This document shows, in pieces, positions 7,885-16,570 of a DNA stretch of 46,749 nucleotides. The translations under genes were made by a program, and so were the position numbers. Source of the stretch: Candidatus Falkowbacteria bacterium UBA2355 (GTDB lineage Bacteria; Patescibacteriota; Patescibacteriia; Patescibacteriales; Patescibacteriaceae); the NCBI GenBank assembly GCA_002344425.1, contig DDTV01000008.1:1-46749 (forward strand), given 5' to 3'. The stretch's first letter is position 1. Every line of letters begins with the position of its first letter. The notes beneath the pieces were generated by a model. It had not been told where the DNA came from. It did not search any database and saw only the letters and a program-made list of their open reading frames with translations.

Positions 7885-8606
7885 AAGGCATTATTCTTTC
7901 CGGCGGCCGCGCGACGCGTTTGCGGCCCTGCACCAAAGTAACCAGCAAAGGTTTGCTGCCGATTTACAACCGGCCGATGATTTATTATCCCTTGAATACT
8001 TTGTTGAAAGCCGGCGTCAAAGATATTTTAATTATTGTCGGTCCGGAACATGCCGGACAGTATCTTAATTTGTTGGGAAGCGGAGCGGAATTCGGCGCCC
8101 GTTTCACTTATGAAATTCAAGATGAACCGCGCGGTTTGGCCGACGCCTTCATAATCGGCGAAACCTTTGTTGGCAAAGATGATGTGGTTATGATTCTGGG
8201 TGATAATATCTTCGCCGATGATGTCAGTCAGGAAATAAAAAATTTCCAGAGCGGCGCTAAAATTTTTGCCAAGGCGGTTAGCGATCCGGAGCGCTTCGGA
8301 GTTGTTGAAGTCGATAAAAACGGCCGAGCCCTTTCAATCGAGGAAAAACCCAAACAACCGAAAAGCAATCTCTGTATTACCGGTTTATATGTGTATGACA
8401 ATCGCGTTATTGAAGTGGCTAAAAACGTTAAACCGAGTCAGCGAGGCGAATTGGAAATAACCGATTTGCACAATTGGTATCTTGAAAAAGGCGAGTTGGA
8501 GGTTGCTATGGTAGAAAACGAATGGATCGATGCCGGTACCTTTGACAGTTTGCTTGAAGCTCAAAATCTAGCCAAAACAAAACTTCAGCAAGACATGATT
8601 ATCTAA
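7881..8606 (+). CDS. rfbA: Glucose-1-phosphate thymidylyltransferase
   Basis: A 241-residue nucleotidyltransferase that makes dTDP-glucose from glucose-1-phosphate and dTTP. The signature GGRATRLRP lies at 8-16, the GDNIF metal-binding segment near 112, and EEKPKQPKSN near 155-164 matches the sugar-nucleotide pyrophosphorylase EKP motif. It is shorter than classical RmlA (about 290) because the C-terminal regulatory extension is absent, as in archaeal and short bacterial versions. The gene begins inside the rmlD stop and ends one base before the first glycosyltransferase. Confidence 0.93.
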   Translation: MKGIILSGGRATRLRPCTKVTSKGLLPIYNRPMIYYPLNTLLKAGVKDILIIVGPEHAGQYLNLLGSGAEFGARFTYEIQDEPRGLADAFIIGETFVGKDDVVMILGDNIFADDVSQEIKNFQSGAKIFAKAVSDPERFGVVEVDKNGRALSIEEKPKQPKSNLCITGLYVYDNRVIEVAKNVKPSQRGELEITDLHNWYLEKGELEVAMVENEWIDAGTFDSLLEAQNLAKTKLQQDMII

Positions 8607-8607
8607 C

Positions 8608-9504
8608 ATGATAAATCCGCAACCCAAAGTTTTCGTTGGTATTATTACATTCGGCGCCTTAACTGCGCCGTATTTAACATGGTTTAAAAAATCTTTGGAA
8701 GCTCAAAGCTTTCGTAATTTCGAGTTGATTATTCATGATAATACCGACCATAATCTCGGTTTCAGCAAAGCCTACAACCAATTGATTGAACAGGCCCGCT
8801 CGCAGCGAGCAGATTATTTTTTCGTGGTTAACCCCGATGTTTATCTTAAAAGCGATGCCTTGGAAAAATTGGTTGAAGCTTTGGAGAATAAACAAGACTT
8901 AGGATCAGTCGCGCCCAAATTATTGCGATGGAATTTCAAAGCCAATGAATTCACCGATATTATCGATAGCTGCGGCCTTGGATTTAAAAGCGGTTTGTAT
9001 TTTTTCGATATCGGCCAAGGCAAAACCGATTACGGGCAATATGATAATGAAAAAATCATCGGACCCTCGGGCGCCGCGGCATTATATAGAATGAGCGCTT
9101 TGCAAAAAGTTGCCGCAGAGGGCCAATATTTCGATGAAGCTTTTTTCATGTATAAGGAAGATTGTGATTTGGCTTATCGTCTTAACTTAGCGGGCTTTGC
9201 TTCCGCCTTAGTCCCGCAAGCCATCGCTTATCACGACCGGACGGCCGCTGGCGGCAGTTTAGCCGCGCGTTTTTTCGGCCGCCGCCGACGTTCGTCTTCA
9301 ATCAATCATTGGTCTTTCATTCACCAATATTTTCTATTTATCAAACATTGGCGTGTTCAGAATCCGATTGCTAAAATTGATATACTGATTAGGGCCGGAT
9401 TTTTGTTTGTTTACGTTTTGATTTTGGAGCCGAGTTTATTGCCGGATTACAAGAAGATTTATGGATTTTTCAATCATCATCGTTTCTTGGAACGTCAAAA
9501 ATAA
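8608..9504 (+). CDS. GT2 family glycosyltransferase, rhamnosyltransferase-like
   Basis: A 298-residue GT-A fold glycosyltransferase of family 2. The N-terminus (VFVGIITFG) starts the nucleotide-binding domain, NPDVY near 74-78 replaces the metal-binding DxD as is common in this family, and FDEAFFMYKEDCDLAYR near 173-189 holds the catalytic acidic and ED motif. The C-terminal part is basic and hydrophobic and may contact the membrane. The family resembles rhamnosyltransferases such as WbbL, which fits the dTDP-rhamnose genes just upstream. Acceptor and linkage cannot be read from sequence. It overlaps the next gene by 44 bases in another frame. Confidence 0.9.
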   Translation: MINPQPKVFVGIITFGALTAPYLTWFKKSLEAQSFRNFELIIHDNTDHNLGFSKAYNQLIEQARSQRADYFFVVNPDVYLKSDALEKLVEALENKQDLGSVAPKLLRWNFKANEFTDIIDSCGLGFKSGLYFFDIGQGKTDYGQYDNEKIIGPSGAAALYRMSALQKVAAEGQYFDEAFFMYKEDCDLAYRLNLAGFASALVPQAIAYHDRTAAGGSLAARFFGRRRRSSSINHWSFIHQYFLFIKHWRVQNPIAKIDILIRAGFLFVYVLILEPSLLPDYKKIYGFFNHHRFLERQK

Positions 9505-10318
9505 ATTAGCCGATAATCTTAAGAGCATCCTGGCTTCTAGCGGGGCATCTTTTGAAATTATTGTCGTTGATAACGCTTCAAATGACGGTACGGCGGAAAT
9601 GATTCGCACTGATTTTCCTCAAGTTCAGCTGATTGCCAATTCTCTTAACCTCGGCTTTGCCAAGGCCTGCAACCAGGGCTTGGCCCGCTCCAGCGGATCT
9701 TTTCTCTTGCTTTTGAATCCGGATATGTTGCTAAGGCCCACAACGCTCAGCGATTGCCTTAATTGGCTAAAAAATGAGCCCAGAGCGGCGATTACCGGCA
9801 TTAAGCTTAAAGATAGCCAGGGCAATAATATTGCTCAGATACGCCGTTTCCCCGCTTTGGGAGATCAGTTGGCCATTGTCTTGAAATTGGCCCATTTGGC
9901 CCCGGCTTTGCTGGATAATTACTTGAGACGTGATTTTGATTATAAGTCTGCGCAAAGGGTTGATTCGATCCGCGGAGCTTTCTTTATAATTCGCCGTTCG
10001 GCCTATGAGGCGCTCGGTCCTTTGGATGAACGATACTTTCTGTGGTTTGAAGAAGTTGATTATTGCCGCCGCGCCAAAGACAAAGGATTGGAAGTTTGGT
10101 ACACGCCGTCCGCTGAAGCGATTGATTTTGTCGGGCAAAGCTTTGAACAAGTTCCGCGTTCCACAAAGCAAAAATATTTCCATGCTTCAATGATTTCTTA
10201 TTTTGAAAAATGGCAGCCGGCTTGGCAAGCGAAATTATTGGAAGTGGCTTGGGATTTTTCCGAAGGCATTATGGCCCTGGCCGATCTCTTTAATCTCAAG
10301 GGCCGTACAAAGACTTGA
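9461..10318 (+). CDS. GT2 family glycosyltransferase
   Basis: A 285-residue family 2 glycosyltransferase. It starts MDFSIIIVSWNVKN, with the donor-binding IIVVDNASNDGT near 33-44, NPDM near 85-88 as the metal-site motif, and FLWFEEVDYCRRAKDKG near 194-210 as the catalytic ED region. The start codon lies inside the upstream gene, giving a 44-base overlap. Both proteins have complete domains, so this is a true overlap and not a broken gene. It probably adds a sugar to a lipid-linked surface polysaccharide at the inner membrane face. Confidence 0.9.
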   Translation: MDFSIIIVSWNVKNKLADNLKSILASSGASFEIIVVDNASNDGTAEMIRTDFPQVQLIANSLNLGFAKACNQGLARSSGSFLLLLNPDMLLRPTTLSDCLNWLKNEPRAAITGIKLKDSQGNNIAQIRRFPALGDQLAIVLKLAHLAPALLDNYLRRDFDYKSAQRVDSIRGAFFIIRRSAYEALGPLDERYFLWFEEVDYCRRAKDKGLEVWYTPSAEAIDFVGQSFEQVPRSTKQKYFHASMISYFEKWQPAWQAKLLEVAWDFSEGIMALADLFNLKGRTKT

Positions 10319-10319
10319 T

Positions 10320-11366
10320 ATGAAGAAGGTCGCAGTTATCATCAGCCCCAATTGGAAAGATTATGCTGAAAAATATTTAGCCGATTGTTTGGCGAGTTTG
10401 CGCGCGCAAACTTATCAGGACTTTACTTTGTTTTTGATTGATAATGAATCAAGCGATTCAAGCAGCGCTTATCTAAAAGCGGCGGCTCCGGAGGCAAGGC
10501 TTATTTGCTTGGAAAAAAATGAAGGTTTTGCCGGCGGCAATAACGCCGCCCTGCGTCTCGCGCTTGAGGAAAATTTTTCCTTCGCTTTTTTAATTAACAT
10601 GGATGCTTTGGCCGAGTCCGATTGTCTAGAAAAACTGCTCGCTTATGCCGAAACTAATTCCGCGGCCGCTGTTCAACCGCGCATTATGTTGTGGCCGGAA
10701 AAAAATCTGATTAACAGCCTTGGCAATGAAACCCACTTTCTCGGTTTTGGTTTTTGCCGAGCTTATCGCCAGCCCCTGAGAACTTCTGATGAAAATATCA
10801 AACCTATTTCTTACGCCTCGGGCGCCGCTGTCCTGTTTCGTTTAACTGCTTTGCAAAAAATCGGTTTATTCGATGAAGAATTTTGGATGTATAACGAAGA
10901 TCAGGACATCTGTCTGCGTTTGTGGCTAAGCGGTGAGTCTTGTCACATTTTGCCTACGGCCCTTGCTTATCATAAATATGAATTCGGGCGATCAATCTCT
11001 AAATTTTATTGGATGGATCGAAATCGTATTCTTGTCATGTTAAAAAATTTCCATAGTTTGACGTTATTGGCGATTTTGCCGGCGTTTATAGTTATGGAAA
11101 TGGGTTTGATATTATTTTCTCTCAAATCAGGTTGGTTTAAAGAAAAACTCAAGGTCTGGGCCTATTTTTTGTCGATCTCTCATTGGGCTTATATCATCCG
11201 CGAACGTCGCCGGATCCAATCGCAACGCGTCGTATCGGAGAGAATTTGCAGTTCCTTATGGACCGGACGTATTTGGTATCAAGAAATCGATGATGTTAAG
11301 TTGCGTTTGATTAATCCCATATTTGCGCTATATTGGAGAATGGTGCGTTTAATTATGTTTTGGTGA
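10320..11366 (+). CDS. GT2 family glycosyltransferase with C-terminal membrane segment
   Basis: A 348-residue family 2 glycosyltransferase. The ATG at 10320, one base after the upstream stop, gives MKKVAVIISPNWKDY, the standard N-terminus. A longer in-frame start at 10203 would lie inside the upstream gene and is rejected. FLIDNESSDSS marks the donor site, NMDA replaces the metal-site motif, and FDEEFWMYNEDQDICLR is the catalytic region. After about residue 235 a hydrophobic stretch (LLAILPAFIVMEMGLILFSL) suggests a membrane anchor. It is one of four consecutive glycosyltransferases that together could build a repeat-unit glycan. Confidence 0.9.
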   Translation: MKKVAVIISPNWKDYAEKYLADCLASLRAQTYQDFTLFLIDNESSDSSSAYLKAAAPEARLICLEKNEGFAGGNNAALRLALEENFSFAFLINMDALAESDCLEKLLAYAETNSAAAVQPRIMLWPEKNLINSLGNETHFLGFGFCRAYRQPLRTSDENIKPISYASGAAVLFRLTALQKIGLFDEEFWMYNEDQDICLRLWLSGESCHILPTALAYHKYEFGRSISKFYWMDRNRILVMLKNFHSLTLLAILPAFIVMEMGLILFSLKSGWFKEKLKVWAYFLSISHWAYIIRERRRIQSQRVVSERICSSLWTGRIWYQEIDDVKLRLINPIFALYWRMVRLIMFW

Positions 11367-11368
11367 TT

Positions 11369-12169
11369 ATGGATATCAGCTTCGTAATTGTTAATTATAA
11401 AAGCAAGGCCTTTGTGCTTAATTGCATAAAGTCTATTGAAGAAGCCGTTTTCGGCGACCTGCGTTACGAAATTATCGTAGTCGATAATAATTCCGATGAT
11501 ACAATCGGGCAAATTTTGTCATGGCAGCATCCAAAAACAATTTTTATTAAAAGCGAAAAAAATCTCGGTATGGGCGGAGGCAACAATTTGGGCTTACGGC
11601 GCGCCCGCGGCAAGTACAAAGTTGTTATGAATCCCGACACCTTGGCCTTTGCCGACACCTTTAGCAAGTTATTCCGCTTTATGGAAGAAAATCCTGAAAT
11701 CGGAATGGTCGGCCCCAAACAATTTCACCCTGATCGTACGACTCAAGATTCCTGTTATCGTTGGCACAGCCTCTTAACTCCGATTTTCCGCCGAACTTTT
11801 TTGGGTGGTTTAGGTGATAAAGAAATAGCCCGTTTTTTGATGCGCGATTATGACAAACAAAAACCGCGCGCAGTCGATTGGCTATTAGGCTCCTGTCTTT
11901 TCATTAGAAGCAAAGCTTTGACCGAAGTCGGTTTATTCGATGAACGCTTCTTTTTATACTTTGAGGATACTGATTTGTGCCGTCGGTTTTGGGATAAGAA
12001 TTGGCAGGTTTATTATTATCCCTCGGCTTCAATCATTCATAATCACAACCGAGCCAGCGCCCGTCAGCCCTGGTATACCTTTTTTATGAGTGCGGCCAGC
12101 CGCCATCATTTGAAGTCATGGCTGCGCTATACTATGAAGTGGGGACTTAAAAATCCCGTCTCGCACTAG
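11369..12169 (+). CDS. GT2 family glycosyltransferase
   Basis: A 266-residue family 2 glycosyltransferase. The chosen ATG at 11369 gives MDISFVIVNYKSK, the expected first strand; an upstream in-frame start at 11333 overlaps the previous gene and is rejected. IIVVDNNSDDT is the donor-binding segment, NPDT the metal-site motif, and FDERFFLYFEDTDLCRRF the catalytic region. It is the last gene of the operon. Its TAG stop shares the palindrome CTAG with the stop of the convergent PEGA gene, and no terminator is visible there. Confidence 0.9.
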   Translation: MDISFVIVNYKSKAFVLNCIKSIEEAVFGDLRYEIIVVDNNSDDTIGQILSWQHPKTIFIKSEKNLGMGGGNNLGLRRARGKYKVVMNPDTLAFADTFSKLFRFMEENPEIGMVGPKQFHPDRTTQDSCYRWHSLLTPIFRRTFLGGLGDKEIARFLMRDYDKQKPRAVDWLLGSCLFIRSKALTEVGLFDERFFLYFEDTDLCRRFWDKNWQVYYYPSASIIHNHNRASARQPWYTFFMSAASRHHLKSWLRYTMKWGLKNPVSH

Positions 12170-13509
12170 AGAATAAGTCTAAAGACACCGGTAGTATCCT
12201 GATAAGAGCCGTAAATATAAACGGCTTTTTGATTTTTAGAAATCGTCAATCCGGCGGAATTTTTAATCGGCGCCAAACTTATAGTAAATGAAGCCCGGCC
12301 TTGCGTATAAACTCGAATATCATCGTTAAGACTGACGACTATGGTTTGTCCGTCATCAATCGGCCATAAACCGGTAACCGGCGAACCGAAACGGTTTAAA
12401 AGAAAATCGTTTTCCTCGGAATCCCAACGTCTTAATTCCAGCGGCGTTGCATAAATAATCGAAGCGCCTAATCCGCGAGCTACCGAAATGCGGCCGGCAA
12501 TCTCTAAAAGACGCGGTTTAGAAAATAAAGGAAGTGGCTTATCGATAAGATAGTTGGTTTGTGCGTTGCGCAGTACTGGACGATCGTGGTTTTCAAGAAT
12601 GAAATGATACTGTCCGGGCGGAAGGTCAACCGCATCCAAGCTTCGGCCCAAGGTGCCGGCCAATAATTTCTCGCCACCGTCCGCTCGACGAATAATCAAA
12701 TAGGCTTGGTCTTTATAGATTTGAAAGTCACTGATTATTTCGTCATCTTTCAATTCGGAAATTTCATAAAAGAAATTTTGTCCGTTGGTCAGATTATGTT
12801 TAAAAAGTTTTTTATTGCTTAGACCGTACAATAAAGAAGAATCTAGCCTATCCCAATGAAGAAGAGAAGGCAGGACGCCCGGCTCGGCGTTGATTGTTCG
12901 CAGTTTTTTATCCCCCAAGCTTATAAGAGCAGAACCAATTAAAATAGAATTTTCATCGGGCGACCATAACAAGTTGCCTGCCGTTACATTGTCGGGTAAG
13001 GCAATTGAATCGCTTTGGTCGTTTTCAGTATTGATTATGGTCAGGCTTGCTTTCTCCAATAAGGCCAAGTAAGAACCTTGCGGCGAGGCGACGCTTTGTT
13101 CAGCAACGACCGCTTTAATCAACTCGGGCTTGCTTTGGCTAAAAAGGCGAACCGTACCGAGATTGAGCGCTTCACCCGGCGAAAGTTTGATTCGCTCTTC
13201 CCAAGGCCAATAACCGTAACTTTCCAACCTGACGACATATTCGCCCGGCGATAAATCTTTGATGCGGGCCTGGGTCGTGGCGGCCTGCGGCGTAAAAATA
13301 TCAAGCAGACTGTTGGTGGCCGCTTTGCCATTCAAGAAAATAGCGGCACCGGCTGGTTCGCTGTCAATTAATATGGTAGCTGTTTTCTCCAAAGAGAATC
13401 GGCGCCAGTTAATAGTTCTTCCGGTGGCATATAATAAGACCAGCGGAACGAGAAAACAGAAAAGCAAAATAAAAAAAGCAAAAATGAGACGGCGATATTT
13501 AAGGGCCAT
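12166..13509 (-). CDS. PEGA-domain membrane-anchored protein
   Basis: A 447-residue protein with an N-terminal membrane helix (about 8-30, FAFFILLFCFLVPLVLLYATG). A PEGA domain follows at about 45-120 (ILIDSEPAGAAIFLNGKAA, then LSPGEYVVRLESYGYWPWEE). PEGA domains are beta-sandwich modules found in envelope and S-layer-associated proteins. Residues 130-440 show weak repeats such as LLWSPDENSILIG and read like a beta-propeller of WD40/TolB type. The stop codon is two bases before the murA stop-side gene boundary: the gene starts 2 bases downstream of murA, so both are probably one transcript. Function is unknown; a cell-envelope structural role is likely from domain and context. Confidence 0.85.
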   Translation of the reverse strand: MALKYRRLIFAFFILLFCFLVPLVLLYATGRTINWRRFSLEKTATILIDSEPAGAAIFLNGKAATNSLLDIFTPQAATTQARIKDLSPGEYVVRLESYGYWPWEERIKLSPGEALNLGTVRLFSQSKPELIKAVVAEQSVASPQGSYLALLEKASLTIINTENDQSDSIALPDNVTAGNLLWSPDENSILIGSALISLGDKKLRTINAEPGVLPSLLHWDRLDSSLLYGLSNKKLFKHNLTNGQNFFYEISELKDDEIISDFQIYKDQAYLIIRRADGGEKLLAGTLGRSLDAVDLPPGQYHFILENHDRPVLRNAQTNYLIDKPLPLFSKPRLLEIAGRISVARGLGASIIYATPLELRRWDSEENDFLLNRFGSPVTGLWPIDDGQTIVVSLNDDIRVYTQGRASFTISLAPIKNSAGLTISKNQKAVYIYGSYQDTTGVFRLIL

Positions 13510-13510
13510 A

Positions 13511-14773
13511 TTATTCGCTGCGTTTTATATCGAGTCCTAGGGCAAAGAGACGTTCTTCAATATGTTCGTAACCGCGTTCAATTTGATAAATGTTATCTAT
13601 TTCCGTAGTTCCGGAAGCAAGCGCGGCGGCAATAATCATTGAAATACCGGCGCGTAGATCGGGTGATGTTAGAGAACGCCCGCGCAAAGGCGTCGGACCT
13701 TGAATAACAACGCGGTGAGGATCGCACATGGTTATATTGGCTCCCATTTGAGTTAACATGTCGGTAAAGAGCAAACGGCGATCATAAATAGTTTCATGAA
13801 TCAAGGAAGTTCCATCGGCCTGAGTCATTAAAACCGTAAAGGGAGATTGCAAGTCAGTCGGGAAACCGGGGTACTCGTGAGTTTTAAGACTGTAGGCTGG
13901 CAAAATTTTTGGAACGGAAATTATTTTCAGGTAATCGTCGCCGCGTTCCATAACAATGCCCAGCTTAGTAAAGATGGCTAAGAGCGCTTCTAGATGGTCG
14001 GGGCGGCAATTGGTTATAGTTAAAGGCGATCGTGTCGCCGCGGCCAGAATCGCGAAAGTGCCGGTTTCAATACGGTCGGGAATAATGGTTGTTTCTCCGC
14101 CGCGCAGATGATCGACGCCTTCTATAATTATTGTTGACGTGCCGCCGCCGCTGATTTTAGCGCCGCGCTCGTTGAGATGATTAACCAAATATTCTATTTC
14201 CGGTTCCATCGCGCAATTTTTCAAAGTTGTTTTGCCTTCTGCCAGCGTCGCGGCCATAATCATGCTCTCGGTCCCCGTGACGCTAACCGTAGTAAAGAAA
14301 AAATCGCAACCCTTTAAGCGTTTAGCGCTAAGGTGATATTGTCCATCACTGAATTTTATTTCCGCACCCATGGCGGCGAAGCCGTCCAAAAATAAATCAA
14401 TCGGCCGCAAGCCGGCGCCTATGACGCAACCGCCGGGATGGGGGAAGCTGACTTTTCCGGCGCGAGCCAAAAGCGGCGCAACAAACATAATTGAAGCGCG
14501 CAATTTATTGGCAAATTTAGAATCAAGATTGGTTTTATTAAGAACAGGCAAACTGAGACGCAAGTTCGGAGCCTGCCCCTCAATAAGGCCGCCGAGATCG
14601 GCGAATAACTCCAGCGAGCGCTTGATATCTTCTATTTCGGGTAAATTTTTTATATTAAGAGGCTCTTCTGAAAGCAAGGCTGACGGAATTATTTTCAAGG
14701 CGGCATTTTTCGCACCGCCGACCGCGATTGTTCCGTTAAGTGGCTTTTGACCTCTGATAATGAATTTGGCCAT
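13511..14773 (-). CDS. murA: UDP-N-acetylglucosamine 1-carboxyvinyltransferase
   Basis: A 420-residue EPSP-synthase-fold enzyme that catalyses the first committed step of peptidoglycan synthesis, transfer of enolpyruvate from PEP to UDP-GlcNAc. Lys22 and Asn23 of the substrate-binding AKNAALK segment are present. The catalytic cysteine is at about 116 in PGGCVIGA, so classical fosfomycin sensitivity would be expected rather than the Cys-to-Asp resistant form. DLRAGISMIIAAALASG near 375-391 is the conserved C-terminal loop. It shares an upstream region of 30 bases with the divergent S41 protease gene. Confidence 0.96.
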   Translation of the reverse strand: MAKFIIRGQKPLNGTIAVGGAKNAALKIIPSALLSEEPLNIKNLPEIEDIKRSLELFADLGGLIEGQAPNLRLSLPVLNKTNLDSKFANKLRASIMFVAPLLARAGKVSFPHPGGCVIGAGLRPIDLFLDGFAAMGAEIKFSDGQYHLSAKRLKGCDFFFTTVSVTGTESMIMAATLAEGKTTLKNCAMEPEIEYLVNHLNERGAKISGGGTSTIIIEGVDHLRGGETTIIPDRIETGTFAILAAATRSPLTITNCRPDHLEALLAIFTKLGIVMERGDDYLKIISVPKILPAYSLKTHEYPGFPTDLQSPFTVLMTQADGTSLIHETIYDRRLLFTDMLTQMGANITMCDPHRVVIQGPTPLRGRSLTSPDLRAGISMIIAAALASGTTEIDNIYQIERGYEHIEERLFALGLDIKRSE

Positions 14774-14790
14774 ATGGACGTTAATTATGA

Positions 14791-14796
14791 TACAAT
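14791..14796 (+). promoter_or_regulatory. -10 box adjacent to the S41 protease start
   Basis: TACAAT ends 7 bases before the ATG at 14804. A weak TTGGCC lies 19 bases upstream, inside murA. No Shine-Dalgarno site precedes the ATG, so the mRNA may be leaderless. Confidence 0.5.
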
Positions 14797-14803
14797 ACTA
14801 TAC

Positions 14804-16045
14804 ATGTCTATGCAAAATCAACCCCATTCACCTTTTGTAAAAAAGAGTCCATGGCGCCTTTATATAGGAACCTTGGTTTTAGTGCTTTTGGCTTTTTGGG
14901 CCGGTTCATCAATGGCAGACCGTTCAAATTTGACCAACCCCTTGAACGTTTTTGAGGGCAGTGTCCTTAATAAAAAAACCATCAGCAATGATGTCGATTT
15001 CAAATTGTTCTGGGAAGTTTGGAATACTCTAAAACGAGATTATGTCGATCAAAATAAGCTGACTGAAAAGAAACTTTTTTACGGAGCTTTAAGCGGCTTG
15101 GTCGGCGCCACTGACGATCCTTATTCGGTATTCATGAATCCCGAAGAAGCGCGCGAATTCGAAGAAGATTTGTCCGGCACCTTTGATGGTATCGGTGCGG
15201 AAATTGGTTTTCGTGATGATGTTTTGACTATTATAGCTCCGCTTGAAGGCATGCCGGCGATTAAAGCGGGCGTTAGAACCGGAGACAAGATTTACGCCAT
15301 CGATGGCGAAAATGCGCAGGACCTTTCCGTTGAAGAAGCCGTTAAAAAAATACGCGGACCGAAAGGCACTTCGGTTAAATTGACGCTGGTGCGCGAAGGA
15401 TCGCGCGAGCCGATTGATATTTCGATTGTTCGGGATACGGTTATAGTTAAAAGCATCAAAACTACCTTTGACGAAAGTAACGGCTTGTTCACAATAAAAA
15501 TTTCCAATTTCAATAATGATACTGACAGCTTGTTCAATCAGGCCGTTTCCGAGGCTTTAATAAAAAAGCCGCGCGGAATTATTCTTGATTTGCGCAATAA
15601 CCCAGGCGGCTATCTTGATACGGCGGTTTTGGTGGCCAGTGAATGGGTTAAAGAAGGTTCAATCGTCACTGAAGAATTCGGCGACGGTCGCCGTATCGAA
15701 CATGTCTCGCGCGGTACGGCGCGACTCGCTTCGATTCCGACGGTTGTTTTGGTCAATGAAGGTAGCGCCTCCGCTTCGGAAATTGTAGCCGGCGCTCTCA
15801 AAGATTACGGCTTGGCTAAATTAGTCGGCGAAAAAACCTTTGGCAAAGGCTCGGTCCAAGTTTTGCGCCAGCTTGAAGACGGTTCGGTTGTGAAAATAAC
15901 TACCGCTAAATGGCTGACTCCTAAGGGTTCATATATCCATGAGCTCGGCATCGAACCGGAAATTGCGATTGAAATGTCTTTTGAAGATTATCAAGCCAAC
16001 AGGGATCCGCAAAACGATGAAGCCAAAAAAATTCTCACCCGCTGA
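14804..16045 (+). CDS. S41 family carboxy-terminal processing protease
   Basis: A 413-residue CtpA/Prc-type serine protease. A membrane segment follows a short basic N-terminus (LYIGTLVLVLLAFWAGS, about 21-37), anchoring it outside the membrane. A PDZ domain occupies about 125-205 (GIGAEIGF, then GMPAIKAGVRTGDKIYAIDG). The protease core has the catalytic serine region GSASASEI near 320-327 and a lysine in FGKGSVQ near 348. The ATG at 14804 or 14810 is preferred over 14747, which lies inside murA. It may trim C-termini of secreted or envelope proteins; the pilin genes follow directly and the first overlaps its 3' end by 29 bases. Confidence 0.93.
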   Translation: MSMQNQPHSPFVKKSPWRLYIGTLVLVLLAFWAGSSMADRSNLTNPLNVFEGSVLNKKTISNDVDFKLFWEVWNTLKRDYVDQNKLTEKKLFYGALSGLVGATDDPYSVFMNPEEAREFEEDLSGTFDGIGAEIGFRDDVLTIIAPLEGMPAIKAGVRTGDKIYAIDGENAQDLSVEEAVKKIRGPKGTSVKLTLVREGSREPIDISIVRDTVIVKSIKTTFDESNGLFTIKISNFNNDTDSLFNQAVSEALIKKPRGIILDLRNNPGGYLDTAVLVASEWVKEGSIVTEEFGDGRRIEHVSRGTARLASIPTVVLVNEGSASASEIVAGALKDYGLAKLVGEKTFGKGSVQVLRQLEDGSVVKITTAKWLTPKGSYIHELGIEPEIAIEMSFEDYQANRDPQNDEAKKILTR

Positions 16046-16562
16046 GCGCGGTTTTACCCTAATAGAGATTGTAGTTACGCTGGCGATCATCGCGGTAATC
16101 TTCGCCATCGCCTCAACCAGTTTTAATCGCGTCAATTCCGAATCCAATCTAAGGGCCGCGGCGGAAAGTTTAACCAGCGATTTGCGCGCGGCCGCTTTAT
16201 CAGCGCTTAATTCGGAACAATTTCAATTGCAGACGGCTCCGGGCTGGGGAGTTTATCTTGACGATACTGGTAATTCATATACGGTTTTTGCCGACTTTGA
16301 CGGCGATAAAGCTTATGATAGCAATGAAAAATTCAAAACCACGGTTTTTAGCAAGAACATCGATTTGGGGGCGATTTATTTTAATAGTTTAGGACACACT
16401 AACGGTGCGGTTTATTTTTACGACGCAACGGCCGAACCGCGCTTTAAGGGCACAATTATTACCTCGGGCACCGGCGATTTGGAAATTCAACTTGACGATT
16501 TGGTCAGCGCCGCCCGTAAAAGTATTTGGGTCAATCCCTTTGCCGCGGTAACAATCGAATAA
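16017..16562 (+). CDS. Type IV pilin-like protein (pseudopilin)
   Basis: A 181-residue protein with a prepilin leader: MKPKKFSPAERG followed by FTLIEIVVTLAIIAVIFAIA, with the cleavage-site Gly, the +1 Phe and the +5 Glu all present. The hydrophobic N-terminal helix leads into a polar globular head rich in aromatic and Asp residues. The ATG at 16017 gives the expected short basic leader; longer versions reach far into the protease gene. It belongs to a run of four pilin-like genes, probably minor pilins or GspH-like pseudopilins of a type IV pilus used for adhesion or DNA uptake. No assembly ATPase, prepilin peptidase or PilC is in the window. Confidence 0.88.
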   Translation: MKPKKFSPAERGFTLIEIVVTLAIIAVIFAIASTSFNRVNSESNLRAAAESLTSDLRAAALSALNSEQFQLQTAPGWGVYLDDTGNSYTVFADFDGDKAYDSNEKFKTTVFSKNIDLGAIYFNSLGHTNGAVYFYDATAEPRFKGTIITSGTGDLEIQLDDLVSAARKSIWVNPFAAVTIE

Positions 16563-16570
16563 TTCAAAGA

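Noticed and set aside
9461..9504. Possible frameshift joining the first two glycosyltransferases
   Set aside because: Each protein has a full N-terminal nucleotide-binding region and its own catalytic motif, so the 44-base overlap is between two intact genes.
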